A stretch of 64,000 nt of DNA from the NCBI RefSeq assembly GCF_014649815.1, contig NZ_BMTT01000004.1, forward strand, positions 124,001 to 188,000, written 5' to 3'. Under the pieces are notes generated by a model, which saw only the letters and a program-made list of their open reading frames with translations, was not told where the DNA came from and did not search any database. The stretch is from Streptomyces mutabilis. GTDB lineage: Bacteria; Actinomycetota; Actinomycetes; Streptomycetales; Streptomycetaceae. Numbering within the stretch: position 1 is the stretch's first letter; each line of letters begins with the position of its first letter. A program made the position numbers and the translations under genes. Below are positions 21,095-29,100 of this stretch, in pieces.

Positions 21095-21943
21095 TCAGGC
21101 CGCCTCGCCCGCCAGCAGGGCCACCACCCGGCGTGCGGTTGCGGCGTCGCGGGCCGCGGTGAACGGCAGGTCGTTGTCGCCCGTGATGCGGAACGGCTCG
21201 CCGGTGCGGGTCAGGTGGGTGCCGCCCGCCTCCTCCACCAGGAGCAGGCCGGCCGCGTGGTCCCAGGCGGCCTCCCAGGAGAACGCGGTGGCGTCGAGCT
21301 CACCGCGGGCCACGGCGAGGTACTCCAGGCCCGCCGAGCCGCAGGGCCGGGGTGCCACGCCCGGGGTGCGCAGGCCGAGCAGGGCGTGCTTCTGCTCGTC
21401 CGTCGTGTAGTCCGGGTGGGAGGTGGCGACCCGCAGTTCACGGCCGGGCTCGGGCGGTCCCGCGTGCAGCCGCTCGCCGTCCAGGAAGGCGCCCTGGCCC
21501 CGGATCGCCGTGGCCATCCGGTCGGGGACGGGGGCATAGGTCCACGAGGCCCGCACCACCCCGTGGTGGGCGAGCGCGACCAGGGTGCAGAAGCCCGGGT
21601 CGCCGTGCACGAACTGCCGCGTCCCGTCGACCGGGTCGACGATCCACACCGGCGCCTCGCCGTGCAGCGCCTCGTACGAGGCGGGGTTGGCGTGCACCGC
21701 CTCCTCGCCGACCACGACCGAGCCGGGCAGCAGGGCGGACAGGGCCTCGGTGAGGAACAACTCGGCCTTGCGGTCGGCGTCCGTCACCAGGTCGTGCGGG
21801 CCGGCCTTCTCGTCGACCTCGTGGGCCTCGAGCCGGCGCCGGCGCGGCATGATCTCCTGCGCGGCCGCCTTGCGGACGGCCTCCTCCACGTCGTCGGCGT
21901 GCCGGGCGAGAAACTCGTCGATGGTTTCGTTGTTCTCGATCAT
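21095..21943 (-). CDS. Inositol-monophosphatase-family phosphatase
   Basis: Mg-dependent phosphatase of 282 residues. The family signatures are VVGEEAV (metal Glu), WIVDPVDGTRQFVHGDP (metal Asp residues) and the C-terminal WEAAWDHAAGLLLVEEAGG. Members include histidinol-phosphatase HisN, inositol monophosphatase and CysQ-like PAP phosphatase; the sequence alone does not pick one. The ATG at 21943 starts MIENNETIDEF. Confidence 0.85.
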   Translation of the reverse strand: MIENNETIDEFLARHADDVEEAVRKAAAQEIMPRRRRLEAHEVDEKAGPHDLVTDADRKAELFLTEALSALLPGSVVVGEEAVHANPASYEALHGEAPVWIVDPVDGTRQFVHGDPGFCTLVALAHHGVVRASWTYAPVPDRMATAIRGQGAFLDGERLHAGPPEPGRELRVATSHPDYTTDEQKHALLGLRTPGVAPRPCGSAGLEYLAVARGELDATAFSWEAAWDHAAGLLLVEEAGGTHLTRTGEPFRITGDNDLPFTAARDAATARRVVALLAGEAA

Positions 21944-22046
21944 GACTCCATGAGAGCACGCGCCACTGACAATCCCCACCCGGGTGGTGTGCTCCGGGTG
22001 GAATCGGCACGAACAGGCGGTGCGGGGCCGTCCCGCACCTGCCGGG

Positions 22047-23882
22047 TCAGCGCCCGACCGCGTACCCCTGCATTCCGCGCGGGTTCGCCGCCGCCGACAG
22101 CACACCCGTCTCCGGGTCCCGCGCGACCGCGCACAGCCGGCCCTCCGACCAGGCCTCGCCGACCGTCACGTCGTGCCCGCGTCGGCGCAGTTCCTCGACG
22201 GCCTCGGCCGGCATGCGGGACTCGACGGTGACGCTGCCCGCCCGCATGCCGCGCGGGAAGAAGGAGCCGGGGAAGCTGTCGTTGTGCCAGTTCGGGGCGT
22301 CGATGGCGCCCTGGAGATCGAGGCCGCCGCGCACGTGACCGCGCAGGGCGACCGCGAGGAAGAAGTGCGTCTGCCACTGGTCCTGCTGGTCGCCGCCGGG
22401 GGTGCCGAAGGCCATGACCGGCACCCCGTCGCGCAGGGCGATGGAGGGCGTGAGCGTGGTGCGCGGCCGGCGGCCCGGCGTGAGCGAGTTGGGCAGGCCC
22501 TCCTCGAGCCAGGTCATCTGCAGCCGGGTGCCGAGCGGGAAGCCCAGTTCGGGTACGACGGGGTTGGACTGGAGCCAGCCGCCGCTGGGCGTGGCCGAGA
22601 CCATGTTGCCCCAGCGGTCGACGATGTCCAGGTGGCAGGTGTCGCCACGGGTGCCTCCGTCGGCGGCGACGTCCGGTTCGCCCGGCACCGGCGACCTCGG
22701 GCTCTTGGCCACCGTCGGCTCACCGACGCCCAGGGCGTCGAAGCCCTCCCCCTCCACGGCCGCCACGCGCGCGTGCGCGCTGAGCCGCGGGACGCGTCCG
22801 CGCGGGCTGCCGGGCCGCAGTTCGAAGGACGCCTTGTCGCCGACGAGTGCCCGCCGTGCCGCGTTGTACTCGGGCGACAGCAGGTCGTCGAGCGGCACCT
22901 CGTCCGCGCCGTCCGCGTCCCCGTACCAGGCCTCCCGGTCGGCCATGGCGAGCTTGCAGCCCTCGATCAGCAGGTGGACGTAGTCGGCGGAGCCGTATCG
23001 GGGCAGTTCGGGCGGGAGCAGCGCCAGTTGCTGGAGCAGTACCGGGCCCTGGCTCCAGGGGCCGGCCTTGCACAGGGTCCAGCCGTTCCAGTCGTACGTG
23101 GCGGGAGCCTCGTAGTGCGCCGACCAGCCGGCGAGGTCGGCGGCCGTGAGGGTGCCGGTGTGGCGCACGCCGCTGGTGTCCATGGTGGGCCGGCCTGCCT
23201 GCCGTACCAGGGCCTCGGCGACGAACCCGGTGCGCCAGACCTCCCGCGCCGCGTCGATCCGCGCCTCCCGGTCCCCCGCGCCGGCGGTCTCGGCGAGCAG
23301 CCGTTGCCAGGTGGCGGCGAGGGCGGGGTTGCGGAAGGGCACGCCGGGACGGGGCGGACGGCCGTCCGGGAGGTAGATCGCGGCCGAGGACGTCCACTCC
23401 GTCTCGATGAGTTCCCGTACGGTCTCCACGGTCTCCGTCATGCGCTCCACGGGCGGGTGCCCGTGTTCGGCGTATCCGATGGCGTACTTCAGGACCTCGG
23501 CCAGTGTCTTGGTGCCGTGGTCGCGCAGCAGGAGCAGCCAGGCGTCGAAGGCGCCGGGGACGGCGGCGGCGAGCGGGCCGGTGCCGGGGACGAGGTCGAG
23601 GCCGAGTCCCTTGTAGTGCGCGACGGTCGCCCCGGCCGGTGCCACGCCCTGCCCGCACAGCACGCGCACCTCGCCGCCCGCCGGGGCGAGCAGGATCGGT
23701 ACCTCCCCGGCGGGTCCGTTCAGGTGCGGCTCGACGACGTGCAGCACGAAGGCACCCGCCACGGCGGCGTCGTAGGCGTTGCCTCCGTCCTCCAGCACCG
23801 CCATGGCCGACTGCGAGGCCAGCCAGTGGGTGGAGGAGACCATGCCGAAGGTGCCCTGGAGGGTGGGACGGGTCGTGAACAC
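22047..23882 (-). CDS. Gamma-glutamyltransferase-family protein
   Basis: Ntn-hydrolase of 611 residues, cytoplasmic by absence of a signal peptide. The N-terminal segment SQSAMAVLEDGGNAYDAAVA and the RGDTCHLDIVDRWGNMVSATPS region match the gamma-glutamyltransferase family; the catalytic Thr would begin the small subunit at TCHLDIVD. Start GTG 23882 (VFTTRPTLQG) has GAGAGG four bases upstream. No stop separates this frame from an integrase tail directly upstream, so automatic gene callers may produce a long chimera. A second, secreted family member lies at 49931-51733. Confidence 0.82.
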   Translation of the reverse strand: MFTTRPTLQGTFGMVSSTHWLASQSAMAVLEDGGNAYDAAVAGAFVLHVVEPHLNGPAGEVPILLAPAGGEVRVLCGQGVAPAGATVAHYKGLGLDLVPGTGPLAAAVPGAFDAWLLLLRDHGTKTLAEVLKYAIGYAEHGHPPVERMTETVETVRELIETEWTSSAAIYLPDGRPPRPGVPFRNPALAATWQRLLAETAGAGDREARIDAAREVWRTGFVAEALVRQAGRPTMDTSGVRHTGTLTAADLAGWSAHYEAPATYDWNGWTLCKAGPWSQGPVLLQQLALLPPELPRYGSADYVHLLIEGCKLAMADREAWYGDADGADEVPLDDLLSPEYNAARRALVGDKASFELRPGSPRGRVPRLSAHARVAAVEGEGFDALGVGEPTVAKSPRSPVPGEPDVAADGGTRGDTCHLDIVDRWGNMVSATPSGGWLQSNPVVPELGFPLGTRLQMTWLEEGLPNSLTPGRRPRTTLTPSIALRDGVPVMAFGTPGGDQQDQWQTHFFLAVALRGHVRGGLDLQGAIDAPNWHNDSFPGSFFPRGMRAGSVTVESRMPAEAVEELRRRGHDVTVGEAWSEGRLCAVARDPETGVLSAAANPRGMQGYAVGR

Positions 23883-23949
23883 AGGGCCTCTCACCTCGTT
23901 GTTTACGTGTCGCGGCCCAGGGGGTGGGCACTCAGGACGGGTCCCGGGG

Positions 23950-24240
23950 AGGATCTGGGGAGTTTGCACCAGCGGCCTCCTTCTCCCGCTCCCCCAGAAG
24001 GCTATCGCCCGCCCTGCGCCCCTTCTTCCCCCGGCCTCCGGCATGAAGTGGGCGTAGTGGTCGGGGGTGATGGTCGGCGACGAGTGCCCCAACCACTTGG
24101 CGAGGGTCACGACCGACTCGTCTGCCTCGAGGACGAGGGACGCGTACGTGTGCCTCAGCACGTGGAGACCGTTGGCACGTCCGGGATCACGCTTCTTCCA
24201 GCGCTCTACCGCTTCGACGTGGCGCCGGGCGCCGTCCTCG
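23950..24240 (-). pseudogene. Phage/ICE-type tyrosine recombinase, C-terminal remnant
   Basis: About 95 residues of a tyrosine recombinase catalytic end: HVLRHTYASLVLEA (H-x-x-R motif), then WLGHSSPTITPDHYAHFMP with the GH box and nucleophile Tyr. The N-terminal three-quarters are missing; the sequence breaks off at the stop of the SRPBCC gene. Its own stop is lost and the frame runs on into the gamma-glutamyltransferase. It marks an old integration event at this locus. No tRNA gene is visible nearby. Confidence 0.8.
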
Positions 24241-24246
24241 GATTGG

Positions 24247-24744
24247 CTACCGAGGGTCCCGCACTTCGGCGACGTCGGCCATGCGGTCCAAGGCGCGCTG
24301 CATGTAGCGCTTCCAAAAAGGCTTGAACGGCCCGCGGAGGATCCATCGACGTCCGGGGCGGGGTTTGAACTCGTAGGTCCACCGGATGATCGAGCCGCCA
24401 CCATCGGGAAGGAACGAGAACTCGCCGCGCACGCCCTGCGCCATGGCGCTGAGCACGTTGGTGAACTCGGTGAGTTCGTAGGCGAATCCGTGCGGTGCCG
24501 TGTACTCGGTCAGTCGCTCCGTGACGTGGGATCCGTCGGTGAAGTGCGGCTCGCGTGCCACGCCGACGTGATCCCATGCGTCATGCTGCTTCTCGACGTG
24601 GCTGATGCCGGGGAAGAAGCGGTCCGCTGTGAAAACCAGGGAGAGATCGATCGGTGCGATGACGGCGAATGCGGTCTCGGGGGGTACTGACGTCCTCGCG
24701 AACACGGTGATGGGCACGATCTGGTCGGTGTGTGTGATCAGCAT
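24247..24744 (-). CDS. SRPBCC-family (polyketide cyclase/START-like) protein
   Basis: Protein of 165 residues with SRPBCC features: an N-terminal strand that opens into the ligand cavity (TVFARTSVPPETAFAVIAP), a central TERLTEYTAPHGFAYEL, and a C-terminal long helix (FKPFWKRYMQRALDRMADVA). Function cannot be assigned. ATG 24744 overlaps the stop of the SDR remnant by 7 bases, which suggests the two once formed an operon divergent from the MmyB-type regulator. Confidence 0.72.
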   Translation of the reverse strand: MLITHTDQIVPITVFARTSVPPETAFAVIAPIDLSLVFTADRFFPGISHVEKQHDAWDHVGVAREPHFTDGSHVTERLTEYTAPHGFAYELTEFTNVLSAMAQGVRGEFSFLPDGGGSIIRWTYEFKPRPGRRWILRGPFKPFWKRYMQRALDRMADVAEVRDPR

Positions 24745-24839
24745 GTCCAGGCTCCGTCGATGCCGCGGCTGGCGCCGGTGATGAAGATGACCTTGTCGGT
24801 CAGCAGCCCGACGGGCGTGCTGTCGGTGGTGTTCGCCAT
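24738..24839 (-). pseudogene. SDR gene reduced to its two ends (internal deletion)
   Basis: A 33-codon reading frame begins like a short-chain dehydrogenase (LTDKVIFITGASRGI, the cofactor-binding glycine motif) and jumps directly to IDGAWTC and stop, which resembles the last residues of SDR proteins. The roughly 220 central residues, including the Tyr-x-x-x-Lys site, are absent. The simplest reading is an in-frame internal deletion of a gene that once paired with the divergent regulator. Confidence 0.65.
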
Positions 24840-24875
24840 GACCGACAGCATGTTGTCGGCGGCCGGCCGGATACA

Positions 24876-24890
24876 GGTACAGGCAGTACC
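24876..24890. promoter_or_regulatory. Short palindrome before MmyB-type regulator
   Basis: GGTAC-AGGCA-GTACC is a perfect inverted repeat in the gap between the divergent SDR remnant and the HTH regulator. A second near-palindrome, GCGCACACTGTGCGT, ends at the regulator's start. Either could be an operator of that regulator. Confidence 0.4.
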
Positions 24891-24926
24891 AGGCTCAAGC
24901 CGCCCGGTGGCGCGCACACTGTGCGT

Positions 24927-25778
24927 ATGGACAAGCACGAACTCGGGGCATTCCTGCGCAGCCGGCGTGAGCGGCTCCGCCCGCAGGACGTCGGCTTCCC
25001 CACCGGACCACGCCGTCGCACGCCAGGTCTTCGCCGCGAGGAATTGGCAGTCCTCGCCCACATCTCCACCGAGTACTACATCCGCCTCGAGCAGGGCAGG
25101 GCACCGCGCCCCTCGGGTGACGTCCTGGCCGCGATCGCCAGCGCGCTACGGCTCACCGACGCAGAGTCCGACCACCTTCACGTCCTCGCGGGTACGGCGC
25201 CGAACCGCACCCGACTGCACCGGCGCGACGTCCGCCCCAGCATCCTCGCGCTGCTCGAGCGGCTGCCCCACACGGCCGGCATCGTGACGTCCGCCGTGTT
25301 CGAGGTCCTCGCGTGGAACAGCCTCGCGGCGACGCTCATGGAAGACTTCACCCCGCTCGGCCCGAAGGACCGCAACCTCGCACGCCGGGTCTTCCTCGGC
25401 GCGAGCTCCACCGGTGGGCCACCGTACGGGGCCTCCGACGCCGCCGGATTCCGGCTGAATGTCGTGACGCAGCTCCGCGTCGCCCTCGCCCGCTACCCGG
25501 AGGATCCCGTGGTGAACGGCCTCGTCGACGAACTCCACGACGGCAGCGCTGACTTCGTCCGCCTCTGGGAACGCCACGACATTCAACCACCGCCCACGCT
25601 CACCAAAACCTTCCGCCACCCGGCCGTCGGTGAGGTCACGGTCGACTGCGACACCCTCATCCTCGCCGACCACGACCAGTGCCTCGTGCTCTACAGCGCA
25701 CCACCGGGATCCCCCAGTGCCGAAGCCCTGACCCTGCTGCACGTCCTGGGAACAGAGGCCGGCCAGTACGCGCCGTGA
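24927..25778 (+). CDS. XRE-family regulator with MmyB-like ligand domain
   Basis: Regulator of 283 residues. An N-terminal Xre helix-turn-helix (RTPGLRREELAVLAHISTEYYIRLEQGRAPRPS) is followed by the MmyB-like PAS-related domain, which binds a fatty-acid-like ligand in characterised members and ends with the usual LILADHDQCLVLYSAPPG. Such genes typically control a divergent SDR; here that SDR survives only as a remnant. ATG 24927 and GTG 24921 are both possible. A strong hairpin follows the stop. Confidence 0.88.
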   Translation: MDKHELGAFLRSRRERLRPQDVGFPTGPRRRTPGLRREELAVLAHISTEYYIRLEQGRAPRPSGDVLAAIASALRLTDAESDHLHVLAGTAPNRTRLHRRDVRPSILALLERLPHTAGIVTSAVFEVLAWNSLAATLMEDFTPLGPKDRNLARRVFLGASSTGGPPYGASDAAGFRLNVVTQLRVALARYPEDPVVNGLVDELHDGSADFVRLWERHDIQPPPTLTKTFRHPAVGEVTVDCDTLILADHDQCLVLYSAPPGSPSAEALTLLHVLGTEAGQYAP

Positions 25779-25799
25779 ACGCCACAGCTGGCCACCGCA

Positions 25800-25820
25800 C
25801 GCCCTGTCACGGACAGGGCG
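25800..25820 (+). terminator. Hairpin terminator after MmyB-type regulator
   Basis: CGCCCTGTC-ACG-GACAGGGCG, a perfect 9-bp stem with a 3-base loop, 22 bases after the stop codon. There is no U-tract, as is common in Streptomyces. The rest of the gap to 26106 shows no gene that I can support. Confidence 0.7.
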
Positions 25821-26106
25821 GCACGTCGCCCCGGTCGTCGGGGGTCCACTCGTCCGGCACCGCTACCGGGGGGTTCCGTACTCGACCTTCCGTGGGCAGT
25901 GTGCGCTGCCCCCGGGTCGATGAGGCGTTCGGCCCGATGGCGCTGCCGGTCCCGCTCAGCCGTCGGCACGATCATGACCTGAGGGCGAAGTGAGGCCCGC
26001 CCCAACCGGTGGCGGCCACTACCTGCCGAGCGATGCCAACGACGAGGGAAGTCACCGGCACACCCTGGTCGTGCCGAGCGCCGGGACCGGTCGGTGCCGG
26101 CTCGGT

Positions 26107-27249
26107 CTACCGGTTTACGGCTTCGCGAGAGGCGATGCGGTTCGTCCGAGCGACCGCTCGGCCCACCGCGTTGCGCACCGCGAGGCCCGGCCGGGTGCGG
26201 GGCACCATGAGCCTGGAGAGCAGACCGACGCGTCGCTGCCGCGGACCTACCTCACGGCGGAGCCGCGACTCGTAGGCGGCGAAGGCGCGAGCGTGATCAC
26301 CGGGATGGGCGGCGAGCTCCTCTGCGAGGGCGTGCGCGCCCGCCATCGCCATGCTGGACCCGTCGCCCAGCAGGGCTGTCGCCGCCGCCGCGTCCCCGAG
26401 CAGTACGACCCGTCCGCGGGACCACGAGGGCACCCGGACGGTGGTCAGGGGGTCGAAGAACGGCGCCGGGTGGTCGAGGAACGCCGCCACGAATTCCGGT
26501 GCCCGCCACCGCACGTCGGCGTAGGCGTCGGCCACGGTCCGCTTGTGCAGGGCGATGTTCTTGCGGTCGTGGGGCGTCGGCTGCACGGCCCGGAAAGTGA
26601 AGATCGCGAGCGGAGTGGTCCGCGAGGGGTGGACGACCAGCATCCGATTCGGCACGGTCAGCATCGTCATCTCGCTCGGGTCCTCGATGGCCTCGGGTTC
26701 CAGCGGCACGGTCGCGCCGTACAGGCCCAGATCGCTCGCGAACTGCCGCTCGGGTCCGAATACCAGGCGCCGTACGGTGGAGTGCATCCCGTCGGCACCG
26801 ACTACCAAGTCGAAGCGCCGTGGCGCGGACCGCCGGAAGGTGACGTCTACACCACCTCCGTCCTGCTCAAGAGCGGTGACCGTGTCGTTGAACACGAACT
26901 CGGCCTCGGTCCGCGCCGACCGGTGGAGCACCTCGGACAGGTCGGCTCGGGTCACCTCGACCGTCGGCGCCTCGTCCGATGCGAGCGGGATCTGCAGGAT
27001 GCGCCTGCCGCCGGGGTCGAGCAAGGTCAGTGACCGATTGCGGGTGGCGAGCCCGCGGAGTTGCGGAAGGATGCCCATGCGGTCGGCGACCGGGATCGCG
27101 GGCCCCTTCACGACGATCGCACTACCACCGGAGCGCAGCTGCCGGGCATGTTCGACGACCGTCGGCCGGTACCCGTTCCGGGAGAGCCAGTACGCGAGTG
27201 CGGGCCCTGCGATTCCGGCACCGACTATCAGCACTTCGGGCTTCTTCAT
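26107..27249 (-). CDS. FAD-dependent monooxygenase (PHBH/TetX-like)
   Basis: Flavin monooxygenase of 380 residues. It has VLIVGAGIAGPALAYWLSRNG (FAD GxGxxG), the middle DLVVGADGMHSTVR (DG fingerprint) and GRVVLLGDAAAATALLGDG (second FAD motif). It hydroxylates an aromatic or polyketide substrate of unknown identity; Streptomyces homologues are often annotated as TetX-like, which does not show tetracycline activity. Two near-identical 22-bp operators lie between it and the divergent ArsR-like gene, so expression is probably induced by the sensor's ligand. Confidence 0.88.
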   Translation of the reverse strand: MKKPEVLIVGAGIAGPALAYWLSRNGYRPTVVEHARQLRSGGSAIVVKGPAIPVADRMGILPQLRGLATRNRSLTLLDPGGRRILQIPLASDEAPTVEVTRADLSEVLHRSARTEAEFVFNDTVTALEQDGGGVDVTFRRSAPRRFDLVVGADGMHSTVRRLVFGPERQFASDLGLYGATVPLEPEAIEDPSEMTMLTVPNRMLVVHPSRTTPLAIFTFRAVQPTPHDRKNIALHKRTVADAYADVRWRAPEFVAAFLDHPAPFFDPLTTVRVPSWSRGRVVLLGDAAAATALLGDGSSMAMAGAHALAEELAAHPGDHARAFAAYESRLRREVGPRQRRVGLLSRLMVPRTRPGLAVRNAVGRAVARTNRIASREAVNR

Positions 27250-27343
27250 GACGATGACCTCTCGGAGAGTCGATGAGCAGGTCCCGGCGAGTGCCGGGGC
27301 CGGGTATCAGGGCGCGGCGGCGCGGGGCAGCGACATCGGACCT

Positions 27344-27404
27344 AGGTACGAAAAATCTCGTACCTCAGTGGAGCACATCCTCAGGTACGATTCAAGTCAT
27401 ACCT
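27344..27404. promoter_or_regulatory. Two tandem operators of the ArsR-like repressor
   Basis: Site 1 (27344-27365) is AGGTACGA-N6-TCGTACCT, a perfect palindrome. Site 2 (27383-27404) is AGGTACGA-N6-TCATACCT with one mismatch. Their starts are 39 bases apart, close to four helical turns, so two dimers would sit on one face of the DNA between the divergent monooxygenase and repressor genes. Confidence 0.8.
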
Positions 27405-27418
27405 GAAGGGGGTGCCGC

Positions 27419-27763
27419 GTGACCGGGAAGAACCTGGCCGGCCCGAAGACCGACGTGCTCGATCTGGGTGCGGTGTTCCGCGCCCTCGCCGACGAGCACC
27501 GTCGTTCGGTGATGACGCAGTTGGCCGCCGACCACAGCGACAACGAGCGGGGCTGCAACTCGTTCGATCTCCCGATCTCGAAGCAGACCCAGACTCACCA
27601 CTTCCGCGTCCTGCGCGAGGCAGGTCTCATTGACGAGATCGACTACGGCAACCGCAAGGGAATCCGACTACGACGCGCGGACATCGAGAAGAGATTCCCC
27701 GGACTGCTCGCGCTCCTGGAGGCAGAGCCCTCGGGGGGACCGCTCGTCGCTGAGCGCGGCTGA
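27419..27763 (+). CDS. ArsR-type winged-helix repressor
   Basis: Regulator of 114 residues: FRALADEHRRSVMTQLAAD at the start, then a recognition region SKQTQTHHFRVLREAGLID, as in ArsR-family winged helices. It lacks the metal-binding Cys or alpha5 His motif of metal sensors, so an organic ligand is more likely. Start GTG 27419 follows AAGGGGG. It faces the FAD monooxygenase across two tandem palindromes and probably represses both. Confidence 0.85.
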   Translation: MTGKNLAGPKTDVLDLGAVFRALADEHRRSVMTQLAADHSDNERGCNSFDLPISKQTQTHHFRVLREAGLIDEIDYGNRKGIRLRRADIEKRFPGLLALLEAEPSGGPLVAERG

Positions 27764-28169
27764 GTACACCGGAGGGGAGTCCGAGTCAGCCCTGAGCCAC
27801 GCGCTCAACCGACAGCTCGCGCCCGGCCCGCAGGTAGCCGAGCACGATGCGGGCACAGAGGGGATCGGCGCCACACTGGCCACCCGATATCCGGAGCGGA
27901 GCACGCGGCGGCGCCGACTGAGCGTGGACCGGCAAACCCTTCCCGCCCATCGACCGGATCGCCGCTGACCGACCGCACCACTCCGCTCGCGGTGTCACTG
28001 ACCGGCCGACACCGCAACGGCGTCATCCAGCGCCTGCCCCTGCTCGACAAGGATCTGGCAGTCGCCGGCCCCCCGCCTGATCCGGCCAGTGGCCGACTCC
28101 GCGCTCTACTCGGGCCTGCCTTCGTTGGTCAGACTGCGGTATCGAGGTGGCCGGGGGCGGGAGGCAGGT
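27764..28169. other. Gap without supported gene
   Basis: About 400 bases between the ArsR-like gene and the nuclease gene. Short open frames exist on both strands, but none matches a family I recognise and none has a convincing ribosome site. No strong hairpin was seen. Confidence 0.5.
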
Positions 28170-28874
28170 ATGGCGGCTCGGCGTGGACGAGGTGCGGCTG
28201 CGCGAAAGCGGAGGGTGGCCCGGCTGAAGCGGGCGTCGGTGTGCGGGGCCATCGCCATAGCTCTCCTGGTGATGTTCTGGTCGGTGGTCTGGCCCTACGT
28301 CACCGGGGCACTGCTGCTGAGCGGCGTGGTAGCGGCCGCTTGGTGGCTATGGCGCACTGACCGGCTGGTACGCCAGAGGGACCACCTGTGGCGTCAGGCC
28401 GATCTGATCAATGCCGGTCGACGGACGCTGCCCGAGGTTGACGCGATGACCGGTACGGAGTTCGAGGAACTGGTCGCGAGCCTTTGCCGACGGGACGGGT
28501 GCGTCGAGGTACGCCGGGTGGGCGGCGCGAACGACAACGGGGCCGATGTCCTCGGCCGTCTTCCGGACGGCCGCAGCATGGTGATTCAGTGCAAGCGATA
28601 CGCACCGACCAGCACGATTGCGAGCCGCGAACTGCGTGATCTGCTGGGAGCCCGGGTGCATTTCGGCGCCGATCTGGCCGTCTTCGTGACGACCACCCGG
28701 TTCAGCCGTCCGTCGGAGAAGTTCGCGGTACAGCACGGGATCCTCGCCATACACCGTGACCACCTCGGCGCGTGGAACGGGGGAGCCTCCTTGATGTCGC
28801 TCGCGGACATCAACGGTGCCGGCCAGGGGGACGCCCGGCACCGGACACGCTGGAAGCAGGCATACAGCAAGTAG
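28170..28874 (+). CDS. Membrane-anchored Mrr-like restriction endonuclease
   Basis: Protein of 234 residues. A basic N-terminus is followed by two transmembrane helices (about 23-42 and 44-62) and a PD-(D/E)XK Mrr-type nuclease domain: TGTEFEELVASLC, NGADVLGRLPDG with the catalytic Asp near 126, and the QCKRY motif near 140. The start ATG 28170 is chosen because GGGAGGCAGGT precedes it; a longer frame begins at 28089. Mrr-like domains cleave modified or foreign DNA; membrane tethering suggests action on incoming DNA, but this is inference. No methylase is adjacent. Confidence 0.82.
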   Translation: MAARRGRGAAARKRRVARLKRASVCGAIAIALLVMFWSVVWPYVTGALLLSGVVAAAWWLWRTDRLVRQRDHLWRQADLINAGRRTLPEVDAMTGTEFEELVASLCRRDGCVEVRRVGGANDNGADVLGRLPDGRSMVIQCKRYAPTSTIASRELRDLLGARVHFGADLAVFVTTTRFSRPSEKFAVQHGILAIHRDHLGAWNGGASLMSLADINGAGQGDARHRTRWKQAYSK

Positions 28875-29100
28875 GCCGCCGTAAGGGCAGGGAAGCGGGA
28901 CCGCTCCCGGCTCAGGTCCGACTCGTGCCGTACACCCTCCAAGCCGGCCAGCGGATGGCTTCCCCTTCCTCGTGTCCGCCGCTCAGCAGATCCCGTCGGT
29001 GCAGGGCCAGCCGCAGATGGTGTGCCGCATCGATCTCTTCCTCCGGCCCGCGATCGGGCAGTATGGCGTTATGGGACGACGTCCTGCCGTCGTGTACTCC

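Noticed and set aside
22047-24404. A 785-residue integrase-gamma-glutamyltransferase fusion protein
   Set aside because: GTG 23882 has its own ribosome site and gives the normal family start, so fusion is a reading-frame accident.
24876-24926. tRNA or attachment site near the integrase remnant
   Set aside because: No cloverleaf or long direct repeat is visible; only short palindromes.
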